This document shows positions 7,563 to 16,671 of a DNA stretch of 64,000 bases, piece after piece. Made by a program: the position numbers and the translations under genes. Every line of letters begins with the position of its first letter. Positions within the stretch are counted from its first letter, which is position 1. The stretch is from Sphingobacteriaceae bacterium (lineage in GTDB: Bacteria; Bacteroidota; Bacteroidia; Sphingobacteriales; Sphingobacteriaceae): contig CANGZD010000005.1 in assembly GCA_947458875.1 (NCBI GenBank), positions 62,001 to 126,000 on the forward strand, given 5' to 3'. The notes below the pieces were generated by a model. It saw only the letters and a list, made by a program, of their open reading frames with translations, was not told the origin of the DNA and did not search any database.

Positions 7563-8330
7563 ATGATACTGACCGATACCCATACCCATCTTTATTATGA
7601 GCAAGACCCGATTGCTTTAGAGCACTTGATGCAAAGGGCTTTAAAAGAGGGAGTCAGCCGGCTTTTTTTGCCCAATGTAGATGTAGAGTCGATTCCTTTA
7701 GTGATGAATTTAGCTAAGTTGTATCCTGAAAATTGTTTCCCCATGCTGGGCTTGCATCCCTGCGATGTGAAGGAAAATTATGAGCAGGAATTAAATCAAA
7801 TCCATCAGGAAATCTCTAATCAACCTATTTATGCCATTGGAGAGATCGGTATAGATTTATACTGGGATAAAACCAGTTTAGAGCGGCAAATTTTAGCATT
7901 TAAAGCGCAAATCAATTGGGCCAAGGAGCTTGATCTGCCCATTGTGATTCATTGTCGGGATGCCTTTGAGCAAGTGTACGAGGTATTAAAAGAGATGCAG
8001 CACGAAGGCTTGAGGGGGATTTTTCATTGCTTTACCGGTACTACGGAGCAGGCTCGAAAAATCATTGATTTGGGCTTTTATTTAGGGATAGGAGGGGTAG
8101 TTACTTATAAAAATTCCGGCTTAGATGCGGTGGTGGCACAAATTCCACTCGAGCATTTAGTTTTAGAAACCGATTCGCCATACCTGGCACCGGTGCCCTA
8201 CAGGGGGAAGCCCAATGAGAGTAGCTATTTGATCCATATTGCGCAAAAACTGGCCGATCTCCATCAAGTCTCTTTGGCAACACTTGCCGAAATAACTACC
8301 CGAAATTCTCAAAAAATATTTGGTATTTAG
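7563..8330 (+). CDS. TatD family metal-dependent deoxyribonuclease
   Basis: TIM-barrel hydrolase of 255 residues. Metal ligands of the TatD family are visible: HxH at His7/His9 (DTHTHLYY), GEIGIDLYWD with the bridging glutamate, VIHCRDA, GIFHCFTG, and ETDSPYLAP with the catalytic aspartate. TatD proteins act as 3'-5' exonucleases or DNases in repair and DNA degradation. The gene shows the 4-nt promoter-to-ATG spacing also seen at lipA, ribH and pdxJ. Confidence 0.94.
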   Translation: MILTDTHTHLYYEQDPIALEHLMQRALKEGVSRLFLPNVDVESIPLVMNLAKLYPENCFPMLGLHPCDVKENYEQELNQIHQEISNQPIYAIGEIGIDLYWDKTSLERQILAFKAQINWAKELDLPIVIHCRDAFEQVYEVLKEMQHEGLRGIFHCFTGTTEQARKIIDLGFYLGIGGVVTYKNSGLDAVVAQIPLEHLVLETDSPYLAPVPYRGKPNESSYLIHIAQKLADLHQVSLATLAEITTRNSQKIFGI

Positions 8331-8354
8331 TTACGATATTTGTGGCTATATAGC

Positions 8355-9374
8355 ATGGCAAATATCCTGATCATATATACCGGTGGAACTATTGGGATGG
8401 TTCATGATCCTAAAACCGGTGTACTTTTTCCTTTTGATTTCAAGCAGATTAAAGACAATGTTCCCGAGCTGCAGCGGCTTAATCATCAGCTCACCGTCCA
8501 TTCTTTTGATCCTATTATCGATTCATCCGATATGAACCCGGGTATCTGGGTAGATATTGCCAAATTAATTGAGTCGAATTATGAACAATATGATGGTTTT
8601 GTGGTACTGCATGGGTCAGATACCATGGCCTTTACCAGCTCAGCTTTAAGTTTTATGCTCGAAGGCTTGGCTAAGCCCGTAGTTTTGACCGGCTCACAGC
8701 TGCCCATCGACGAAATCAGGACCGATGCCAAAGAAAATTTGATTACTGCGATCATGATCGCTGCAGAAAAGCACGAAGGGAAAGCAGTTACACCTGAAGT
8801 TTGTATTTACTTCGACTATCAGTTATTGAGAGGCAATCGTGCTACTAAATATAATTCGGCGAAATTTGAAGCTTTTCAGTCGCCTAATTACCCTTTATTG
8901 GCTGAAGCTGGGGTGCATTTCAGCTTTTTCGAGACCTATATCGCCAAAACCTCCAATAAGCCACTCAAGGTGCATAAAGACTTAGATACCTCGATAGCCG
9001 TGCTGAAATTATATCCGGGTATTAACCAGCAAATGGTTGATACCGTATTACAATCAGATTGTAAAGCCATCATCATGGAAACCTATGGAGCGGGGAATAC
9101 TTCTACCGAAGCCTGGTTCCTCAACGCTCTAAAAAAGACCATAGACAGCGGAAAACTGATTCTGGATATTTCTCAATGCCGAGGTGGTTCGGTGGAATTG
9201 GGCCGTTATGAAACCAGCCGTCAACTGAAGGATATGGGAGTGGTAAGCGGTTTCGACATGACTTTTGAAGCGGCTGTCACCAAACTCATGTTCCTGCTGG
9301 GTTCGGGTAAACCAATTGATGTAGTAGCCCGCATGTTGCCTTTAAATTTACGTGGCGAATTAACAGAAAATTGA
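8355..9374 (+). CDS. ansA: Type I L-asparaginase
   Basis: Cytoplasmic-type asparaginase of 339 residues, hydrolysing asparagine to aspartate and ammonia. First catalytic threonine motif YTGGTIGM (Thr12), second motif HGSDTMAFTSSAL, and TGSQLPIDE. No signal peptide is present. I chose ATG at 8355 because it gives the family start MANILIIYTGGT; the in-frame TTG at 8340 adds five residues. It lies 24 nt behind the TatD gene on the same strand. The tRNA-Ser promoter begins at its stop codon. Confidence 0.93.
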   Translation: MANILIIYTGGTIGMVHDPKTGVLFPFDFKQIKDNVPELQRLNHQLTVHSFDPIIDSSDMNPGIWVDIAKLIESNYEQYDGFVVLHGSDTMAFTSSALSFMLEGLAKPVVLTGSQLPIDEIRTDAKENLITAIMIAAEKHEGKAVTPEVCIYFDYQLLRGNRATKYNSAKFEAFQSPNYPLLAEAGVHFSFFETYIAKTSNKPLKVHKDLDTSIAVLKLYPGINQQMVDTVLQSDCKAIIMETYGAGNTSTEAWFLNALKKTIDSGKLILDISQCRGGSVELGRYETSRQLKDMGVVSGFDMTFEAAVTKLMFLLGSGKPIDVVARMLPLNLRGELTEN

Positions 9375-9382
9375 TACTTTTG
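9375..9382 (+). promoter_or_regulatory. -7 promoter element for tRNA-Ser
   Basis: TACTTTTG, ending 11 nt before the first base of the tRNA; exact TAnnTTTG match overlapping the end of the asparaginase gene. Confidence 0.6.
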
Positions 9383-9393
9383 TCCTCCCTTAC

Positions 9394-9480
9394 GGAGAGG
9401 TGTCTGAGTGGTCGAAAGAGCAAGCCTGGAAAGTTTGTATACTCGCAAGGGTATCGAGGGTTCGAATCCCTCCCTCTCCG
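9394..9480 (+). tRNA. tRNA-Ser (anticodon GGA)
   Basis: An 87-nt class II tRNA. The acceptor stem GGAGAGG (9394-9400) pairs with CCTCTCC (9473-9479), with discriminator G at 9480. The anticodon stem CAAGC/GTTTG encloses loop CTGGAAA with anticodon GGA at 9428-9430, which reads UCC and UCU. A long variable arm (about 9438-9455) is typical of tRNA-Ser. The T arm is GAGGG-TTCGAAT-CCCTC. CCA is not encoded. Confidence 0.97.
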
Positions 9481-9489
9481 CATAATATG

Positions 9490-9518
9490 ATCCTGGTTTA
9501 GCGACCGGGATTTTTTTT
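9490..9518 (+). terminator. Terminator after tRNA-Ser
   Basis: Stem ATCCTGGT / ACCGGGAT (one G-T pair) followed by a run of T. It lies 10 bp past the tRNA and before the end of the convergent esterase gene. Confidence 0.85.
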
Positions 9519-9519
9519 A

Positions 9520-10422
9520 CTATTTTTTTAATAAAAAAGTGAGCGGGATGTGTAAACGTTTAGCCCAGGCAATTTCATCATGTGCTGCGCCATCAAATTT
9601 TTTGGTGATCCAATGCTTGGCAGTGTAGCCTGCATTTTTCATGCTTTCATCGAGTTTGGGTTGCGTTTGCTGATAGAGTGCATCGAGTGTGGCGGTGCCA
9701 TAATCGAAATAGATTTTTCTTTTCGGGTTCTTAGGTAGTTTTTCTGAAACATAAGCCCTTAGTGCTGCTGCATATTCATTATCAGGATTTTGTTGCACTC
9801 GTGCATCGGTCAAAAGTGGTGAGTGGATAGACAAGCAGGCCGCACCCCCAAATACTTCTGGATATTCGCAAACTCCGTATAAAGAAATCAGGCCGCCCAT
9901 GCTGGAGCCCATTAAAAAAGTAGCAGCTGCTTCTTTTCGTGTAGCATAATTTTTATCGATGAATGGTTTGAGCTCTTTCACCAGGAATTGAAGGTATTGA
10001 TCGGCCAATAACTTTTCATTTTGTGCTTTTCTTCTCTCCGGTTCTTCCAAATATTCGATGGCTTTTTTTGGAAAATATTCGGCCCTTCTCAATCCGTTGA
10101 TATTCCATACAGCCACCACAATGCAGTCTTTTATTTTCCCTTCTCTCAAGAGTTTGCCCAAGGTTTCATCCACTTCCCATTCCTGTTTGTTCCAAGTGGT
10201 ACTGGCGTCAAACAACATCTGACCGTCGTGCATGTAGATCACAGCATATTTTTTCTTGCTCGTATAGCCATCGGGTAGCCAAACATCTACTGTTCTGCTT
10301 TCAATAAAATTGGAAGCAAATTGCTCGTAACGGGTGATTGTTCCCGAAGATAGTTTCGGTGTTTGCGCAAATAAACTACTCATTCCCAGCAGGGTGTAAA
10401 TGGAGAATAGGAGGGCTCTCAT
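9520..10422 (-). CDS. Secreted alpha/beta-hydrolase, putative esterase
   Basis: A 300-residue secreted protein of the enterochelin-esterase/esterase D superfamily (Pfam 'putative esterase'). It has a signal peptide (MRALLFSIYTLLGMSSLFAQ), the early VDVWLPDGYTSKKKYAVIYMHDGQ segment, and the nucleophile elbow GSSMGG (Ser about 174). The His partner is probably in the C-terminal DGAAHDEIAWAKR segment. The ATG at 10422 starts the signal peptide directly; a further in-frame start at 10461 would put 13 polar residues in front of it. The substrate is unknown. Confidence 0.86.
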   Translation of the reverse strand: MRALLFSIYTLLGMSSLFAQTPKLSSGTITRYEQFASNFIESRTVDVWLPDGYTSKKKYAVIYMHDGQMLFDASTTWNKQEWEVDETLGKLLREGKIKDCIVVAVWNINGLRRAEYFPKKAIEYLEEPERRKAQNEKLLADQYLQFLVKELKPFIDKNYATRKEAAATFLMGSSMGGLISLYGVCEYPEVFGGAACLSIHSPLLTDARVQQNPDNEYAAALRAYVSEKLPKNPKRKIYFDYGTATLDALYQQTQPKLDESMKNAGYTAKHWITKKFDGAAHDEIAWAKRLHIPLTFLLKK

Positions 10423-10546
10423 ATGATCGAATCGATTGTAATTTTTATTAATATTAAGCATTATTCCATAAAAAAATCAAGATTCTTCGAACAAAAAATA
10501 TGTTCTTTTTAAGACCGGGTGCTAAGTAAAATTAGGACTAAATGCT

Positions 10547-10554
10547 TAGGTTTG
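10547..10554 (+). promoter_or_regulatory. -7 promoter element for the polyprenyl synthase gene
   Basis: TAGGTTTG, 33 nt before the ATG at 10588. It falls inside the longer open frame that begins at 10519, which argues that the true start is 10588. Confidence 0.55.
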
Positions 10555-10587
10555 TACCTGCTTCTAAAATGCCCGCTGCCCGCTTTC

Positions 10588-11559
10588 ATGACTAAACTCG
10601 AAGAAATTAGAAAACCAATTGCCAAAGAGCTCGATGCCTTCGAACTTAAGTTCAGGGCAGCCATGAAAAGCAGTACGCCCTTACTCGATCGCATTACACA
10701 TTACATCGTTAAACGTAAGGGGAAGCAGATCAGACCAATGTTTGTGTTTCTTTCTGCCAAAGCTTGTGGAGGGATCACCGAAGCGAGTTATCGTGGGGCC
10801 TCGCTAGTAGAGTTGTTACATACAGCTACCCTGGTTCACGATGATGTGGTGGATGATGCTTACCAGCGTAGAGGTTTCTTCTCGATCAACGCCCTTTGGA
10901 AAAATAAAATTGCGGTTTTAGTGGGCGATTACCTGCTGGCAAGGGGTTTATTGCTCTCTGTCAATCATGAAGATTTTCGTCTCTTAAAAATCGTTTCAGA
11001 AGCAGTGCAGCAAATGAGTGAGGGCGAATTATTACAAATTGAGAAAGCGAGGCGATTGGATATTGATGAGGCCATTTATTTTGAAGTGATTCGTAAAAAA
11101 ACAGCTTCGCTCATCGCTTCTTGTTGTGCTTGTGGCGCAGCATCTGCGGGCGCCGATGAACCTGCCATTGAACGCATGCGTTTATTTGGTGAAAAAGTGG
11201 GCATCGCTTTTCAAATTAAAGACGATTTATTCGATTTTGGCACCGATGACGTGGGCAAGCCGCTTGGTATAGATATCAAGGAGAAAAAAATGACGCTCCC
11301 TTTGATCTATGCATTAAGTAAAGCTCCTGCTGCTGAGAAAAAACAAATTATTGGAATCATCAAAAATCACAGTCAGGAGCAGGAAAAAGTAAACCAGGTA
11401 ATTGAATTCGTAAAAAATAGTGGCGGAATTGAATACGCCCAAGAACAAATGGAGGTTTATCAGGCCCAAGCCTTTGACTTGTTGAAAGATCTCACAGATC
11501 AGGAAGCTCGTGCACAATTGCAAGCCCTGGTAAGTTATACCACCCAAAGAAGTAAATAA
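10588..11559 (+). CDS. Polyprenyl diphosphate synthase
   Basis: Trans-isoprenyl diphosphate synthase of 323 residues. The first aspartate-rich motif is HDDVVDDAYQRRG (Asp85-Asp89) and the second is FQIKDDLFDFG (near 210). KGKQIRP near 47 is the diphosphate-binding region. The small residues before the first motif fit a long-chain (octaprenyl-like) synthase supplying the menaquinone side chain rather than a short-chain enzyme, but chain length cannot be fixed by eye. Carotenoid genes elsewhere in the window need a geranylgeranyl synthase, which this probably is not. It may be co-transcribed with the terC gene 4 nt downstream. Confidence 0.92.
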   Translation: MTKLEEIRKPIAKELDAFELKFRAAMKSSTPLLDRITHYIVKRKGKQIRPMFVFLSAKACGGITEASYRGASLVELLHTATLVHDDVVDDAYQRRGFFSINALWKNKIAVLVGDYLLARGLLLSVNHEDFRLLKIVSEAVQQMSEGELLQIEKARRLDIDEAIYFEVIRKKTASLIASCCACGAASAGADEPAIERMRLFGEKVGIAFQIKDDLFDFGTDDVGKPLGIDIKEKKMTLPLIYALSKAPAAEKKQIIGIIKNHSQEQEKVNQVIEFVKNSGGIEYAQEQMEVYQAQAFDLLKDLTDQEARAQLQALVSYTTQRSK

Positions 11560-11563
11560 TAAG

Positions 11564-12604
11564 ATGAGCAACGAATTGTTATTTTTTACCTGTTTCTTGT
11601 TATTTATCACGCTCATGCTGGCCATCGATCTGGGCTTGTTCAATAAAAAAGATCATGTGGTAAGCTTTAAGGAAGCTGCCGTGATGAGTGCGATTTGGGT
11701 TTCTTTTGCCCTCGGCTTTTATGTGCTATTACTCACTGAGGGAGACTTTTTACACGGAATTCAAAACCAGGCACAGCTGGAGCAGGTAACCCGAACTTAT
11801 TTACACAACATTACACTCACACCCGGAAATTTTGCCTCCAATCTATTATTGTACAAACAGAATTTAGCTTTAGAGTTTATCACCGGATATGTGGTGGAAT
11901 ATGCCCTTTCTGTCGATAATATTTTTGTGATGGTGCTCATCTTCAGTGCTTTTGGGGTGAACGAGAAATATTATCACCGGGTGTTATTTTGGGGGATCAT
12001 TGGCGCCGTACTGATGCGTTTCTTGTTCATTTTCCTAGGCGCTTCGCTCATCAGCGAGTTTAATTGGATCATTTATATTTTCGGAGCCTTTTTGGTGTAT
12101 ACCGGTTTTATGATGTTTAAGGGAAGAAATGAGGAGGATGAAATTGATGCCGAAAATCACCGGGTAGTTCGTTTTGCCGCCAAATATCTACCCATTACCC
12201 CCGATTATGTGGGTAAGCAATTTTTCGTGAAACAGCAAGGTAAAACCTTAATTACCCCACTCTTTGTAGTTTTATTGGTGGTTGAGTTTACAGATTTGAT
12301 CTTTGCGGTCGATTCCATCCCAGCCATTTTTGCGGTTACCAAAGATCCCTACATCGTATTTTTCTCCAATATTTTTGCCATTTTGGGTCTCCGGTCTATG
12401 TTTTTCTTGCTGGTAAACATCATCCATAAATTCCATTATTTAAAGACCGGGTTATCGCTCTTACTGGTATTTATTGGTTTGAAGATGCTGGCACATCATT
12501 ACCTGGATGATTGGGGATTCACAACGCTACACTCCCTGCTGATTATTTTGAGCATTTTGACCCTGAGCGTAGTTGCTTCCTTAGCTTTTCCGAAAAAACA
12601 ATAA
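11564..12604 (+). CDS. TerC family integral membrane protein
   Basis: A 346-residue polytopic membrane protein of the TerC/Alx family. Conserved acidic residues in membrane segments are visible: LMLAIDLGLFNKKDHVVSFKEA at the N-terminus, YALSVDNIFVMVLIF, and VEFTDLIFAVDSIPAIFAVTKDP. Family members are linked to tellurite resistance and manganese export (Alx/MeeF); the pattern of aspartates supports divalent-metal transport. It begins 4 nt after the polyprenyl synthase stop, and converges with the GH3-like gene with a 10-bp gap and no terminator. Confidence 0.92.
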   Translation: MSNELLFFTCFLLFITLMLAIDLGLFNKKDHVVSFKEAAVMSAIWVSFALGFYVLLLTEGDFLHGIQNQAQLEQVTRTYLHNITLTPGNFASNLLLYKQNLALEFITGYVVEYALSVDNIFVMVLIFSAFGVNEKYYHRVLFWGIIGAVLMRFLFIFLGASLISEFNWIIYIFGAFLVYTGFMMFKGRNEEDEIDAENHRVVRFAAKYLPITPDYVGKQFFVKQQGKTLITPLFVVLLVVEFTDLIFAVDSIPAIFAVTKDPYIVFFSNIFAILGLRSMFFLLVNIIHKFHYLKTGLSLLLVFIGLKMLAHHYLDDWGFTTLHSLLIILSILTLSVVASLAFPKKQ

Positions 12605-12614
12605 TGCTGCTGTT

Positions 12615-14126
12615 TTAACGCATCATTCCGAGGATATCTTCTACGTACTTACGCTCATTGGCCAGGCGTGGTACTTTATGCTGACCGCCCAACTTACCTC
12701 GAGTCTTCATCCAATTATAGAAAGTGCCTTCTGGAGCTTGATGGATTTGTGGCATGCGGAGTGCCATGTCTTTAAATCGCTTGGCATCATAATCTGAGTT
12801 TAACTCCCGTAAACCCTGATCCAGAATTTCTGTAAAGCGAACTAATTCTTTCGGCGCTTCCTCAAATTCAATGATCCACTCGTGGGCCCCGGCCTCATTG
12901 CCATTAAAATAAATCGGACAGGCGGTGTAATCGCGAATCACGCTCTGAGTTTCAGTACAGGCTTTGGCCAATGCTTTTTCGGCATTATCAATAATCAGTT
13001 CTTCTCCAAACGCATTGATAAAGTGTTTGGTTCGGCCGGTAATTTGAATACGATAAGGAGATAATGAAGTGAATTTGATGGTATCTCCAATCTGATATCG
13101 CCACAGACCCGCATTAGTAGAAATGATGAGTGCATAGTTTTTATCCAATTCAACTTCGTTCAAACTCAATGTCTTCGGATTTTCTTCACCAATATTTTCC
13201 ATTGGTAAAAACTCGTAATAAATGCCATAGTCTAGCATCAATAACATTTCTTCCGAGTTTGGTAAATCCTGAATCCCGAAAAATCCTTCTGAGGCATTGT
13301 AGGTTTCCAGGTAGTACATGTTATCAGAAGGGATCAATTGTTTGAACTGCTCCCGATAGGGCGTAAAGTTTACTGCGCCATGGAAATACAATTCCAAATT
13401 GGGCCAAACTTCGAGCAAGTTCGATTTGCCAGTCAACTCTAAAATTCGTTTGGCCAGCACCACGTTCCAGGTAGGTACTCCGGAAATATTGGTCACGTTC
13501 ACATCGACGGTGGCACGAGCAATCTTCTCCACCTTTTCTTCAAAGTTATCGAGCAGGGTGATCGATTGCTCTGGGGTGCGGTAAAACTCCGCCCAAAATG
13601 GAAGGTTTTTGATCAACACTGCAGACAGGTCTCCGTAGGAGGAGTCGCCACTTAATTGGTTCACCTGCGAGCTACCGCCCAGTACCAGACATTTTCCGGT
13701 AAATATTTTCGTGTCAGGACGATTGTTGCAGTAAATGGATAGGAGATCTTTTCCACCTTTATAATGGCACTCTTCGAGCGATTCCTCACTTACCGGAATG
13801 AATTTACTGCGATCGTTGGTGGTGCCTGAAGATTTGGCGAACCATTTAATTTCTGAGGGCCAAAGGATGTTTTGTTCTCCGGCAAGCATCCTTTCGATGA
13901 AGGGCTTGAGGGTATCATAATTTTGAATCGGGACCCTTTCTTTGAATGTTTGACTGTTTTGAATATCTGCATAAGCATATTTTTTCCCCCATTCGGTATG
14001 CTGGGCAGTATGCAGCAGGTTCCGGAAAACTTCTTCCTGAACCTCATGCGGATATTTGATGAAAAGCTCGATCTGGTGTATCCGCTTTTTCATAATCCAG
14101 GTAAAGAAAGAGTTAACCAGGGTCAT
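12615..14126 (-). CDS. GH3-family adenylate-forming enzyme (GH3 auxin-responsive promoter family)
   Basis: A 503-residue protein of the GH3 family, best known from plants, where it conjugates amino acids to auxin and jasmonate. Motifs include the ATP-binding SSGTTNDRSKFIPVS (A3-type), YNASEGFFGIQD, the YYEFLP segment, and the RYQIGDTIKFTS and ITGRTKHFINAFGEELI motifs of the ANL superfamily. Bacterial GH3 proteins are common in Bacteroidota but their substrates are unknown. It is the last gene of a recJ-lptB-GH3 unit, 17 nt behind lptB. Confidence 0.9.
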   Translation of the reverse strand: MTLVNSFFTWIMKKRIHQIELFIKYPHEVQEEVFRNLLHTAQHTEWGKKYAYADIQNSQTFKERVPIQNYDTLKPFIERMLAGEQNILWPSEIKWFAKSSGTTNDRSKFIPVSEESLEECHYKGGKDLLSIYCNNRPDTKIFTGKCLVLGGSSQVNQLSGDSSYGDLSAVLIKNLPFWAEFYRTPEQSITLLDNFEEKVEKIARATVDVNVTNISGVPTWNVVLAKRILELTGKSNLLEVWPNLELYFHGAVNFTPYREQFKQLIPSDNMYYLETYNASEGFFGIQDLPNSEEMLLMLDYGIYYEFLPMENIGEENPKTLSLNEVELDKNYALIISTNAGLWRYQIGDTIKFTSLSPYRIQITGRTKHFINAFGEELIIDNAEKALAKACTETQSVIRDYTACPIYFNGNEAGAHEWIIEFEEAPKELVRFTEILDQGLRELNSDYDAKRFKDMALRMPQIHQAPEGTFYNWMKTRGKLGGQHKVPRLANERKYVEDILGMMR

Positions 14127-14143
14127 TTTCTCTAAAACTTAAA

Positions 14144-14878
14144 TCAGACTTTCTTCTTTCGTAATTCAAAATGTTGGCCAAGGTAAAATTTGCGGGCCAT
14201 CTCATTATTGGCAATTTCTGCCGGTGTGCCGGTCAGCATGATTTTACCTTCTGCCAGCAAGTAGGCCCGGTCAGTTATAGATAGTGTCTCCTGCACATTA
14301 TGATCGGTAATGAGAATACCAATATTTCTGAGTTTTAGTTTGGCCACAATTGATTGAATTTCTTCAACCGCAATGGGGTCAACGCCAGCAAAAGGCTCAT
14401 CCAGTAAAATGAATTTCGGATCTGCGGCCAAAGCCCTTGCAATTTCGGTTCGTCTGCGTTCTCCTCCTGAAAGCAGATCGCCACGATTTTTACGAACTTT
14501 ATGTAAACTGAATTCATCAATCAGTTCCTCTAATTTCTGAGCCTGTTCTTCCTTGCTCATGCTCGTCATTTCGAGAATCGCCATGATGTTGTCTTCCACC
14601 GATAGCTTACGAAAAACGGAAGCTTCCTGAGCCAGGTAGCCGATTCCTTTTTGTGCTCGCCGATACATGGCATCTTCGGTAATGTCTTCATCGCCCAGAT
14701 ACACATGCCCTTCGTTGGGTTTGATCAAACCGACTATCATGTAAAAGGAAGTGGTTTTTCCGGCGCCGTTTGGTCCAAGTAATCCCACAATTTCACCTTG
14801 TGACACATGAAACGACACGTCATTGACCACCGTACGCTGGCGGTATTTTTTTACAAGGTGCTCTGCCTTTAAAATCAT
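14144..14878 (-). CDS. lptB: LPS export ABC transporter ATPase LptB
   Basis: ATPase of the LptB2FGC complex that extracts lipopolysaccharide from the inner membrane. It has 244 residues. Walker A is GPNGAGKT (35-42), the signature is [15 protein letters not shown], Walker B is [13 protein letters not shown], and the H-loop is [28 protein letters not shown] is characteristic of LptB. It sits 15 nt after recJ and 17 nt before the GH3 gene on the same strand. Confidence 0.96.
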   Translation of the reverse strand: MILKAEHLVKKYRQRTVVNDVSFHVSQGEIVGLLGPNGAGKTTSFYMIVGLIKPNEGHVYLGDEDITEDAMYRRAQKGIGYLAQEASVFRKLSVEDNIMAILEMTSMSKEEQAQKLEELIDEFSLHKVRKNRGDLLSGGERRRTEIARALAADPKFILLDEPFAGVDPIAVEEIQSIVAKLKLRNIGILITDHNVQETLSITDRAYLLAEGKIMLTGTPAEIANNEMARKFYLGQHFELRKKKV

Positions 14879-14893
14879 GTTTATAATCGCTAC

Positions 14894-16597
14894 TTAAGCT
14901 AAAATACGGATGTCTCTAATTTTTAATTGAATGTTTCTACGGTCTTTCCAAATATTTTCTTCAATACTGTAACAGATATTGAAAGGTAATCCACGATTTA
15001 GCTCTTCGCAAAGTGCCCCCAATCCAAATCCGATGCAGTCAAAATAGGCAGAATCATCTTGTCTGATTTTAAGTTTCAGGTGTTTTTCGCCCACTATGCT
15101 TGCTGCACCGTAAGTATAAACATTTTTACTTAAAAACACCGGCGACATATTCTCTGGACCATATGGTTCGAACTGATTTAATATCCGAAAGAATTTTCCG
15201 TCAATTTGTTCTAGGCGGAGCAAGGCATCTATTTTAATTTCCTGAGTAAGCAATTCTTCGGTGATGCTTGCAGCCACTACTTCTTCAAAACGCTCCTGGA
15301 ATGCTGGTACATTTTCCGTTTTCATGGTTAAACCGGCTGCATACTTATGTCCGCCAAATTGTTCTAAAAGCTCACTACAGGCAGATAATGCTTCATATAA
15401 ATCGTATCCCATCACCGATCGGGCCGAACCCGCCACCACGCCATTAGATTGGGTGAGTACCACCGTTGGGCGATAGTAAGTTTCCGTTAGTCTGGAGGCC
15501 ACAATGCCGATAACACCCTTATGCCACTTTTCATGATAAACTACCGTTGATTTTCTATTGATCAAACTGGCATTTTTACCAATCATTGCAAGTGCCTGTT
15601 CCGTGATGTCGCTATCGTGTCCCCTGCGCTCTTCATTATTCAATTCTATCAATTTGGCTTTTGCTAATGCATCATCTTTAGTTATAGAGATTAATAGCTT
15701 AACAGCATTTTTTGCATCCGCTATTCTGCCCGCAGCATTGATTCGGGGTCCTAATTGAAACACTGCATCAGAAAGACTATATCGATCTTTTCGGCCCGAA
15801 ATATCCATCAGAGCGGCCATCCCTGGACATGGATTTTCATTGAGGCGTTTCAAGCCGTACCATGCCAGGGTTCTATTTTCGCCGTTAACAGGTACGATAT
15901 CGGCAGCAATACTCACGGCTACCAGGTCTAAATAAGCTACTAAATTTTCAAATGGCAGGTCATTTTTTTGGCTGTAAGCCTGAATGAGTTTAAATCCGAT
16001 ACCACAGCCAGCCAGTTCTTTGAATGGATAATCGCAGTCGGGTCGTTTTGGATCCAGCACGGCTACTGCTTCTGGAAGTTGTTCGCCCGGAAGGTGGTGA
16101 TCACAAATGATAAAATCAATTCCTTTGGCTTGGGCGTATGCCACTTTATCAATCGATTTAATCCCACAGTCTAAAGCAATGATCAGAGAAAATCCATTTG
16201 CTTCCGCATGATCTATTCCCTTAAAAGAAATACCATAGCCTTCTGCGTAGCGGTCGGGTATGTAAAAATCGATATCTGAATGAATGCCCTTGAAAAACTG
16301 ATAAACTAAGGCAACAGCAGTGGTTCCATCCACATCATAATCGCCATAAATGAGAATTCTCTCTCCCTTAGCTATCGCTTTTTCAATCCGTAGAACAGCT
16401 TGCTCCATATCCTTCATCAGGAAAGGATCATGGAGGTGTTCTAAGGCGGGCCTGAAAAATTCGCGAGCGGTTTCAAAACTGCTAATTCCCCTGTTTACGA
16501 GTAATCGGCAGAGTACCTCATCAAGTTGTAGGTCTTGTTGAAGTTTAGTAACCAGATCAGCTCGTTTTAAGGGAATTTCTACCCATCTTTTTTGCAT
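14894..16597 (-). CDS. recJ: Single-stranded-DNA-specific exonuclease RecJ
   Basis: 5'-3' single-strand exonuclease used in recombination and mismatch repair. The protein has 567 residues. DHH-family motifs are visible: GDYDVDGTTAVALV (85-), LIIALDCGI, CDHHLPGE, and the DHHA1 motif EQFGGHKYAAGLTM; a C-terminal OB-fold follows. Start choice: ATG at 16597 (MQKRWVEIPLK) matches the family, while the longer frame to 16651 adds 18 unlikely residues. First gene of recJ-lptB-GH3. Confidence 0.95.
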   Translation of the reverse strand: MQKRWVEIPLKRADLVTKLQQDLQLDEVLCRLLVNRGISSFETAREFFRPALEHLHDPFLMKDMEQAVLRIEKAIAKGERILIYGDYDVDGTTAVALVYQFFKGIHSDIDFYIPDRYAEGYGISFKGIDHAEANGFSLIIALDCGIKSIDKVAYAQAKGIDFIICDHHLPGEQLPEAVAVLDPKRPDCDYPFKELAGCGIGFKLIQAYSQKNDLPFENLVAYLDLVAVSIAADIVPVNGENRTLAWYGLKRLNENPCPGMAALMDISGRKDRYSLSDAVFQLGPRINAAGRIADAKNAVKLLISITKDDALAKAKLIELNNEERRGHDSDITEQALAMIGKNASLINRKSTVVYHEKWHKGVIGIVASRLTETYYRPTVVLTQSNGVVAGSARSVMGYDLYEALSACSELLEQFGGHKYAAGLTMKTENVPAFQERFEEVVAASITEELLTQEIKIDALLRLEQIDGKFFRILNQFEPYGPENMSPVFLSKNVYTYGAASIVGEKHLKLKIRQDDSAYFDCIGFGLGALCEELNRGLPFNICYSIEENIWKDRRNIQLKIRDIRILA

Positions 16598-16671
16598 ATC
16601 TTTGTGCAGGTTCTGAGCCTTAAATATACTTAAATGGCCATGCCTGACCAAGTTTTAAGCTCCTAAAGATT

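Noticed and set aside
9286-9483. Minus-strand frames across the asparaginase end and tRNA
   Set aside because: They are antisense to the tRNA and to the asparaginase C-terminus.
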